NCBI GenBank assembly: GCA_024336345.1
Contig: JANFOG010000012.1
Span: 744,001 to 808,000 of the forward strand
Length of the DNA stretch: 64,000 nt
Source of the DNA: Mariannaea sp. PMI_226
Taxonomy: Eukaryota > Ascomycota > Sordariomycetes > Hypocreales > Nectriaceae
Direction of reading: 5' to 3'
The position numbers and the translations under genes are program-made. Under the pieces are notes generated by a model that saw only the letters and a program-made list of their open reading frames with translations, was not told the origin of the DNA and ran no database searches. Of the stretch, positions 57,701 to 64,000 are shown piece after piece (within the stretch, counting starts at the first letter, position 1; every line of letters begins with the position of its first letter).

Positions 57701-60700
57701 CTTGATGGCTGGGCGTGAAAGATAGTAAATGAAGCCACGGCGTTGGCTAATCTGGTGGAAGTAACGGAGCATAATGTTTCGTAGAAGATTGTTCCACTTG
57801 AGCTGTAGGTTGTGAATTACGAATCGATTGTTGAACTCGCTTTCAAACTCCGAGGTTGAAGGGATATGCATCGTCTCGTCATGCATTCCCATAGACCCAA
57901 CTGATCGCCTACGATCCCCGCTGGCTCTTGTGCTAGCCCATGACGGTTTTGCCTGTGTCTGACCCAACATTGATTCCAAGAATTCCCTCTTCTCTCGTAA
58001 GACATGAGTGTGCTTGCGCAATTGTTCAAAGTCTTGCACTAGCTCGGGATCTCGGCCATCGGATCTGATGACTTGCAGTTCAGCCTCACCAAGATTGCGG
58101 GCATGAGCTTGCATTTGGATAGCAAGCTGATTAAGTCGTTCTTGAAAGATCTGACCTTGCACTCGAATGGGATCGTTGTCGTGATTTAAAATGCAGAAAT
58201 GGGTAGGCTCATTGCCGAATGGGCTGGTTCGAGATGGATCTCCAGCAATGACACCACCAATATCAGTTTGACGGAAGTATGTTAGACGAGGTGCATATGC
58301 TAGAGGAAGGATTTTGGTATCTGGATGGGATTCAGTGGGCAGAATCCAGTCGAGCTCGACGAAGTCGTCCATATCGATCCAGCTATAGTCATTGTCAGGA
58401 ATGATAAAGCGAGAAAGATCTAGTTTATCGTCCGAATCGTTCGTCGTTGCTGCCGTCCCTTTCTTGATGGCTTCGGATGTCGTTCCCTTCAGGCTTGCAG
58501 AGACAGCTCGTACATCTGCACTAACAAGATCAAGCTGGGCAGCGTGGATCTTGATGCCGGATGTGCGAGCGGTTTCGGTGTGACGACTCTTGCCGAGCGT
58601 ATTGAATTCCTCCCTGCGTTGGTGCAAGTCCAAGGAGAAGCTATCAAACCGAACCTTGACTCCAGTGGCAGAAACCGCATTCTCTGAGTAGTCCTCAGCA
58701 TCCTTGTGCTTGTAGATATGACTCAGGAACAAGGGTGCTAGAAGCAAATTGTACTTGACAGTCGCCAGATGCCGGCCAAACTTCTTGCTGTTCTTCTCGC
58801 GACCGGGAAACAGAGAGCCTTGCCGAATAGGCAAAGACAAGGGTTGCCCAAAGAGGCCCCACCAGGCAAAGAAGTGTGTAAAGAAGCGAGGAGTGAGGTG
58901 GATGGTATTATAACTTCGCGAAGGTTCAGGGTTTTCGGATAGCCAATCGCGATCAACTGGTGCTCTCACTGCAATCGATAAATGAATATGTCGACTCCTG
59001 AAGCCCCTCATGGCATCGTATGGCATGCCATTTTCAGACTTGGCAAAGATGGGGTTCTTCAGAACAACATCGTAGTGAGGCATAAAGTCGAAACTTCGTA
59101 TACCGTCCTTGTCTATGGCACGTTCGAAAATAAGGCCTCCCAAGAACTGAACCTTGCCCGAGAGTTTCATCACGACCTTTCTAAAGGTAGCCTCCGACTT
59201 GTACTTGTCGTCAGGGAGATGACTCTCGATCTCATGCTGCTTACGTGCAGCCTCCCGAACTTCCTGGCTGAAGTCCGGAACCGCAAGAACATACTCGCCA
59301 CTTTCGATAGCAATAAATCGCTTTGGGTCATCTTCTGCATTGATAGCCCATCTGACGTCATTACGCCAGCACATGAGGAAGCCAGCACCATTGCCCGTGA
59401 GCTGGTACGGGTCTCGTGTGCCTTTGAGAGCAAGATGCACATCGCCATCACCTTTCCAAGCCGCGTGGATCCTGGAATGAAAATTCAGACGCAATTTATC
59501 CCAGAAGCCTGGCTTTTCAGATGGATCAAGCTGAGGCTTAGTGAAGGATTCAATAACCATCATCATGTCCTGGATCGCGGGCTGGTAGCATGGGCCCCAA
59601 GTAATGCGTGTTGGCAGAGATGTATTGACGTCCATGTAAACATCTGAGTACGATTTGACTGGGCCGATTGTACGGCGGACTTCGATTGCAAAGCCACCCT
59701 CATGAGACAATGGGTCTACATTACGTGGAGGAATAACGTTGACTCGAACTCTGCGAGTAGACTCGACACCCCGAAACTCCTCAGCAATGACAAAATTGGA
59801 CTTGAGCATAACCGACTGAAGCTTGGAAGACTGCCCATACTTGAGTGGGGGGAGATGAAGTAGAGGTAATGGATAGTCCCGCATCGTGACCTTGGCCTCG
59901 CCCATCTGAATACCAACATTCATTGGGACTAGAAGACTGTATTGCATGTCTTTGGGCATGCCTTTTCCGATCTTGTGCAAGAATTCTGGCAAGTCTTTCA
60001 TCGGGAATGTTGGCTTGTCGATCATAAAATGAAGGTCGCTTATAAAGGTTGACATCAATGCTGGCCTGCGTGGCACCTCAAGAATGTTCTCGGCATCTTC
60101 GACATCGTCCGGCAATTGATTGGCTCCCCAAAATTGGCTTCGGGTTTCTCTGACATTGTTTTCACAAACATGGTAGGCCTTGTCGATACGCTTCTTCCAA
60201 CTTTGAGCGTTGAACATATCCAGATGTAGCCGAGCGTCATGCTCAGACACTTTGGAGTATCCGTTGACGTTGATACCATCTGATTCAGGATCATACCTTG
60301 GCACCCTTCCTCGATTAATGCCAGACCGATCTGTGGGACTGATAGCATCGAGACTGCGACTGCGATGTGAAGCTGATGATGGCGCATCAGGTCGTCCACG
60401 CGAGAAGGTCGATCGAGCTCGCAATTTGCTAGATCCTCTTCTAATTTCATCTTCACGAACCTTCTTCAACTTGACTCGGAATGCCTCCTCTCTTGCAAGT
60501 CTTTGCTTTTGCTCAGTGAGACCAGTGCGGTAAATCATGCCCAATTTCCACTCGAATGCACCATCCTCAAGCTCAAAGAGAAAATTGCGGGTTCTGACAG
60601 AAACCTTTGGCACCTGTTTGGGGCCTTCGGGCTTCTTCTCCAGAATATACTCATTGGTCCCGGTCTTGAAACGGTGATGCAATTGTTGAACTGCCTTGAT

Positions 60701-63664
60701 GACGTTGATAAAATTATCACTGACATGACTGATAATCACCTCGTGTGGAATGGCGACCCGGACAGCCTCAGTTACGATATCAATCATTTTTTCCTCCACG
60801 GCAGATCCCTTCGGCGTCTTTCGTTTGGACTCGCGGAAGTCAAGTCGACCGGACTTGATGCTGATTAACCTGGCCCATACATTTCGCATTCGTGGAGGCT
60901 CAGTATAGAGCCGGACAAGCTTCGCAGCGATGTAAGGCGTTACCCATCTGTGCCGACCCACTTCGAGTCCATACATGTGCAACATCATATTTGGATCGTG
61001 GGGCATTTCCGCCTTGAGCTGCACAAGAGCCGCCTTAAAGTCGACAGTCACTAATTCTGCTGTGAGGGTAGAAAGCCCATCACCAAGATCACTATGAGAG
61101 TTCGGAGGCGCCAGAAGACTGGAAGGCGGAGAAAGACTTGCCGAAACGGTCTCTTTTTGGCGTTGAGGGATGTCGCGGCCGGTTCGCATAAAGGCCTTGC
61201 GCAATGTCATCACAGCAACTCCCACAGCATAATGTCGATAGAGGGAGTACTGGGCCTGGATTGTCCGGACGAGAACCTGAACATTGAACATTGGGCCCTG
61301 TGCATCGCTCGACGCTGATAGCGAAAGCTCTAATCGAGGGATGCAGAAGAAAGGTTCCGGTTCTAATCTATCCATCGCGTCCATGATCTGTGCCTCGACT
61401 CCTCGGGCATAGATTGTTAGCCGACGACCATCACCAAGGTTTTGCGGCTTCTTCTTGGGCCGCGGGGAGTGGGATGGAGGCGTGAAATCGGAATCAGACT
61501 GAGTCATCGATCGACTATTCGCTCGTCTTCGGGATGCCCTCCTCTGTAGTCCATCAAAGCGATGCGCCCGGTACTCAGCAGCCACATTGTCCCAATGAAG
61601 GAAAACACCACGGGTATCGTCTGAGATATCCTCGTCAATTCCTGCTACTTCGACACTAAAGTCAGTGATGTCGACTTGGTATCGAAGAAGCCAGTTCGGC
61701 ATGGAACGGAGGAAGTTCTTGCTCCGTGAGGACCTCATTATTGGGCCCTTGTCTGGCTCCACATCAATTCTCAGTTCTCGGACAATTTGGCGAAGGCCGT
61801 CAGTGATTTCAGGTCTGACCATGCTAACAGACGCGGACTGGAGGTTTCCAGTCATTTCAACGTAGACATCTGGCCGTGCGCCCAGATGTAGCTTCATGTC
61901 AAAAGACTCTGTGGTGATAAGATTGAAGCGGTCGCCCGTATTAGTTTGGTAGTATAAGTCGTGAGATTGGAGGCGCACGGCACCATCCAGGGAATAATGA
62001 AGGTCCTCAATGAGAGAATGGGACGATTCCATATCGAGGGAGATGGACGAGATGGATGAAATGATGAGGTCGAAGTCGTCCGGATCTTCAGCCTTTTGCA
62101 AGGGCTTGAGTTTGATACGTACGACTGGTTCGTGCATAGAAAACTTCACGTTCGCCTTAGGCAGGAGACGTGAGATAAGACGGTGGTTCTCGCTCTGAGG
62201 CTTCTGTGCCCTTGGCTTTGATTTCAACATGGCCAGGAGAAGTGGGAGGTGGCGTGGATCGAGATCTACAGATGGTGACGTGACGACTGAGTTCGCATAC
62301 AGGATATTGGCGTTCTTCTCCTCGACATGACCACCTTGTAGTACTTCCATCGTCTTAGACAGTAAGGTTGTTTTTACAGTCGTTGTTGCCATTGGGACAT
62401 ATACAAGACGATCTGAATGGCCTCGACCATCATCAAGACCAATGGATATTGATAGGGCCGCTCCCAACGCCTCATGCGCAATAGCTTCGGGAGGGAAGTA
62501 CATTCTGTGGGCTGGCGACTTCGGGTCAAGTCGATGGAGATCAATACCGACCTCCTTCATCGCAGCATTAAGCATCATTGGGTTTGACCCCGGCTTGACT
62601 GAGTTCACCTTTGTCGTAAGTCCGAGGAAACTGACGGCAAACTGTACTTCTTTGATCCCTCGCAAAATGGAGCTAAATAACTCCTTAGAATCAGACACTT
62701 TTTTCAGCAAATGCTCGTTTGTGCTGTTGGGGTTGTCGAGCTCTTGTACCACCTTGCCAAGAAAGATATCAATCGGCTCATTAGGGCTAGAAAGCTTCGA
62801 GCCTCTGCGACTCTGCTTCAACTTGGTGACACAGGTTTGAATGTCGTCCAAGGGAATATGAAGTCTTCCAAGCTTCAAGGAAACGGCAGCATCTCTTAAA
62901 CCATCTCTTGACTCATATAGGTATCCATGGATGTTCAGAAATAGATGATCCAGTAATTCCATTGAATCAGTGCCTTCCGCTGTAAAGAGAACACTTCGCA
63001 CAGTCATTGTCCACTCTGCTTGTCGATCCTTGCTTGGAGAATGTTTCCTTGGCATAAAAAATCGAGCACGATCAACCATCTTAGGTCGGGTATCGACCGA
63101 TAAGGTGAAGCTCCCGACTTGAACATTTCCAACATCTACAATATTAACCGACGAGTTTGTGGCGACCACATCAATTAGCTTTAGCCAGTTGATATTTCTG
63201 TGAAGTTTCTTTATTTTCTCCTTTGCATCCGTGAGCTTTTTCCAAGTTTCATTTCGAATAATGGAGTTGGTCGCTCGACGAGAGGGTCGCGATCGAGGGA
63301 GGGACGTGGATTTCGTCTCGGTCGTCTTATTCTTGTCCGTATCCGTATCGCTCGATTCGGTATCCGCCTCGACGGACTTGTTCCCCCCCAGTTCCCCAAT
63401 ATCCAATGTGATGACGAGTTCGCTCAAAACAAGGCTCACCCATGTCGGCTGGGCGAAAGTCGGACGATGGACGTTGAGTCCCAGGCCCCGAATCTCGATC
63501 CTGCATCCATCTCGAGGAGTATACGCAAGCCGCCGCAACGAAAAGTAGCCGATTCTCTGTATAGAAATTCCGGTAATAATTCGAAAAACGGCGAGAATGA
63601 CAAAGGTCGAGAGGTAGACCAGCACGATAAGGCCGAACACAAATGTTGGGTTAAGAAGAGCCAT
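54737..63664 (-). CDS. FMP27: Fmp27 / BLTP2 family bridge-like lipid-transfer protein
   Basis: One uninterrupted exon on the minus strand, 2975 residues, the normal size for fungal Fmp27. The start is the ATG at 63664 giving MALLNPTFVFGL; the frame extends 33 bases upstream only to a TTG. Residues about 4-30 form a single transmembrane anchor, followed by the family N-terminus (GISIQRIGYFSLRRLAYTPR). Pfam-named landmarks are present: GFWDK at residues 1386-1390 and WPPW at 2168-2171, plus repeated beta-strand segments. The family (yeast Fmp27/Hob1, fly hobbit, human BLTP2/KIAA0100) forms a long hydrophobic groove carrying lipids between the ER and the plasma membrane. The last 500 residues are Ser-rich and basic, probably disordered and phosphorylated. 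Lack of introns over 8.9 kb is notable. The gene continues to no partner in the window. Confidence 0.95.
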   Translation of the reverse strand: MALLNPTFVFGLIVLVYLSTFVILAVFRIITGISIQRIGYFSLRRLAYTPRDGCRIEIRGLGLNVHRPTFAQPTWVSLVLSELVITLDIGELGGNKSVEADTESSDTDTDKNKTTETKSTSLPRSRPSRRATNSIIRNETWKKLTDAKEKIKKLHRNINWLKLIDVVATNSSVNIVDVGNVQVGSFTLSVDTRPKMVDRARFFMPRKHSPSKDRQAEWTMTVRSVLFTAEGTDSMELLDHLFLNIHGYLYESRDGLRDAAVSLKLGRLHIPLDDIQTCVTKLKQSRRGSKLSSPNEPIDIFLGKVVQELDNPNSTNEHLLKKVSDSKELFSSILRGIKEVQFAVSFLGLTTKVNSVKPGSNPMMLNAAMKEVGIDLHRLDPKSPAHRMYFPPEAIAHEALGAALSISIGLDDGRGHSDRLVYVPMATTTVKTTLLSKTMEVLQGGHVEEKNANILYANSVVTSPSVDLDPRHLPLLLAMLKSKPRAQKPQSENHRLISRLLPKANVKFSMHEPVVRIKLKPLQKAEDPDDFDLIISSISSISLDMESSHSLIEDLHYSLDGAVRLQSHDLYYQTNTGDRFNLITTESFDMKLHLGARPDVYVEMTGNLQSASVSMVRPEITDGLRQIVRELRIDVEPDKGPIMRSSRSKNFLRSMPNWLLRYQVDITDFSVEVAGIDEDISDDTRGVFLHWDNVAAEYRAHRFDGLQRRASRRRANSRSMTQSDSDFTPPSHSPRPKKKPQNLGDGRRLTIYARGVEAQIMDAMDRLEPEPFFCIPRLELSLSASSDAQGPMFNVQVLVRTIQAQYSLYRHYAVGVAVMTLRKAFMRTGRDIPQRQKETVSASLSPPSSLLAPPNSHSDLGDGLSTLTAELVTVDFKAALVQLKAEMPHDPNMMLHMYGLEVGRHRWVTPYIAAKLVRLYTEPPRMRNVWARLISIKSGRLDFRESKRKTPKGSAVEEKMIDIVTEAVRVAIPHEVIISHVSDNFINVIKAVQQLHHRFKTGTNEYILEKKPEGPKQVPKVSVRTRNFLFELEDGAFEWKLGMIYRTGLTEQKQRLAREEAFRVKLKKVREDEIRRGSSKLRARSTFSRGRPDAPSSASHRSRSLDAISPTDRSGINRGRVPRYDPESDGINVNGYSKVSEHDARLHLDMFNAQSWKKRIDKAYHVCENNVRETRSQFWGANQLPDDVEDAENILEVPRRPALMSTFISDLHFMIDKPTFPMKDLPEFLHKIGKGMPKDMQYSLLVPMNVGIQMGEAKVTMRDYPLPLLHLPPLKYGQSSKLQSVMLKSNFVIAEEFRGVESTRRVRVNVIPPRNVDPLSHEGGFAIEVRRTIGPVKSYSDVYMDVNTSLPTRITWGPCYQPAIQDMMMVIESFTKPQLDPSEKPGFWDKLRLNFHSRIHAAWKGDGDVHLALKGTRDPYQLTGNGAGFLMCWRNDVRWAINAEDDPKRFIAIESGEYVLAVPDFSQEVREAARKQHEIESHLPDDKYKSEATFRKVVMKLSGKVQFLGGLIFERAIDKDGIRSFDFMPHYDVVLKNPIFAKSENGMPYDAMRGFRSRHIHLSIAVRAPVDRDWLSENPEPSRSYNTIHLTPRFFTHFFAWWGLFGQPLSLPIRQGSLFPGREKNSKKFGRHLATVKYNLLLAPLFLSHIYKHKDAEDYSENAVSATGVKVRFDSFSLDLHQRREEFNTLGKSRHTETARTSGIKIHAAQLDLVSADVRAVSASLKGTTSEAIKKGTAATTNDSDDKLDLSRFIIPDNDYSWIDMDDFVELDWILPTESHPDTKILPLAYAPRLTYFRQTDIGGVIAGDPSRTSPFGNEPTHFCILNHDNDPIRVQGQIFQERLNQLAIQMQAHARNLGEAELQVIRSDGRDPELVQDFEQLRKHTHVLREKREFLESMLGQTQAKPSWASTRASGDRRRSVGSMGMHDETMHIPSTSEFESEFNNRFVIHNLQLKWNNLLRNIMLRYFHQISQRRGFIYYLSRPAIKFILDIVEEQNRAKANNKPKSTPTTASSKNPSINESDDPLDIEDRIRKILGDGRKFTNATWSTNQEGIVEGSIEDLVYGISEEFNPQSSYHIRIIAPQIQLQSDKNKKHVVLATAKGMELKVIEVMDRERISDTVSGLVQRRFLVNMDSIQFFVTHQKWFLTNLLSMYVGSKYGTTNGSSWPPWVPIEIVFDFQADPFGFKRVVQKTSAMLRYDKYNNLRLKYNDEVNTDGPNEASPETAENRIDNLWVEFPQARALCNSSQYYALYVIVLDLLMYNEPLEKTRSERLEKIILASDFSDLSGAPAMVQKLQQRIREMEEIKEHFQIYAKYLDKKGWEDRLRLERDLVACEDELFFMMKAITTSQRKKVDANSDSTGLLKWNISVRDIVWHLMQDSNDPLVELQLKDLEYDRTDNSDGSHVNLIRVGKVLGLNLLPDATYPDMVAPFIDQERPPAPEIQGKDMIRVYWYMLEAIAGIPVMDRFEVNVLPVKVRLERELGRRLFEYIFPGMDGDQLSTATNGDAKNNSPFMLKQMPGGEEDDDISLPSSTNRSETNSIDKDSSSFSTRPGSLELRLQPTLTSNSKAERQSKKALSVHSGDGHSFRLFRAPTSKSMLKKPSHESLRSASHPRIGVGRTSTGQSSKDGRESIASSERRGRFGLSKKSDDKDKGASDDLTKMMTRASNFMTFASIKMPSVVLCLSYKGKDQRNFEDVHDFVFRMPSIEWQNKTWSNLDLALALKKAVVKALISHTGALIGNKFSKHRPNAEQRNKLRELANSSVLIAPSSSGGSQHYPGSINDSDDSSSMYGTSPMDFSRSPPRSLRAGSTHSSIPPPSRRSRSSSVASRRSHRNGTSGTHAPTSVPAYLMMTPPTPIDGDRTRYQQGIELLRPGTSSGHSTAPSQVSQQAAFRRIGTTMERPTSSMGSYDGGVKRKTGTTNLKDKLSALTYRMSHRDSNGMQEDEEAVDDEEGRPPSQDQRSRRLSWGGGRK

Positions 63665-64000
63665 GGCTAGAAGAGTCCCGCAAGCTTCCCCAGCCAAGCT
63701 ATCTGCAGCGCATTAGTCCAGGGGCGGGCAGTGCGCAGGGTGGTGTGCGAGGCGATCGCAACTCACCCGTACTGTCAGTACAGGAGGTATCATGCCCTCA
63801 CTTCATACAACTCGAGCAGTCGAGGAAGCTACGCCATCGCGGGTTCAGTTCGATTGTCCGGATGGGTAGAGATTTGCTGGGACTCCCGGCTCGTTCCACG
63901 CTGGCAGAGTTGCTGGACCTCCCAGGTAACTGAGAACACCCTCCCGCACGAGTAGCGCAGTGTAGCTAGGTCGCGATGTATTTATGAAAGAAGGTTTCAG
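63665..64000. other. FMP27 promoter/leader at window edge
   Basis: 336 bp upstream of the FMP27 start. The short plus-strand frames at 63731-63955 have no recognisable content. No TATA-like element was identified with confidence. Confidence 0.5.

Noticed and set aside
63665..63697. Upstream extension of FMP27 by 11 codons
   Set aside because: The extended frame begins with TTG, and the family N-terminus begins exactly at the downstream ATG.

Overview
This window is nuclear DNA of a filamentous ascomycete, most likely a Sordariomycete (Hypocreales is my best guess). The evidence is the gene set (fungal Mdm10, a Fmp27/BLTP2 protein, an LDB19-type arrestin, CSN5, a HAM1-like protein), short GT-AG introns of 56-114 nt with CTAAC-like branch sites, and long intergenic regions with many homopolymers. 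There are no bacterial, plasmid or viral features. The species call is inference.

Layout: the window opens inside the 3' end of a full-length ABCB-type multidrug transporter (1-467, +). About 13.4 kb without a recognisable protein gene follows, holding only an intron-containing tRNA-Glu(TTC) (2605-2689). Next come an LDB19/Art1-like arrestin (13875-15332, +), mitochondrial beta-barrel protein Mdm10 (18310-19689, +, two exons), a ZIP zinc transporter (22695-23699, +), ribosomal protein S19e (24534-25411, +, three exons) and a deaminase-like gene broken by one in-frame TAG (26409-27947, +). A PXB/DUF3818 protein (28251-30683, -, two exons) converges on it. CSN5 (31713-32791, +) is divergent from that gene. 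A HAM1-like/BPI-like lipid-binding protein (36043-38621, +) converges with a five-exon alpha/beta hydrolase (39606-41099, -). A second gene-poor stretch (41.1-48.8 kb) holds what looks like a decayed gene. The last genes are a conserved hypothetical protein (48791-50527, +) and the 8.9-kb single-exon FMP27 gene (54737-63664, -).

Most genes are core housekeeping or trafficking genes with no operon-like logic. Several concern membranes and lipids: Mdm10 (ERMES/SAM), Fmp27 (bridge-like lipid transfer), the HAM1-like protein, the PXB/DUF3818 protein, the lipase-like hydrolase and the arrestin. That grouping may be chance.

The most interesting object is at 26409-27947. One long reading frame carries the two halves of a deaminase zinc site, HxE at codons 154-156 and CxxC at codons 210-213, separated by a single TAG at codon 193. 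The A of that TAG lies in the triloop of a perfect 6-bp hairpin and has U at -1. This is the context reported for stop codons corrected to UGG (Trp) by A-to-I mRNA editing during sexual development in Sordariomycetes. Nonsense mutation, stop readthrough or an unrecognised intron are the alternatives.
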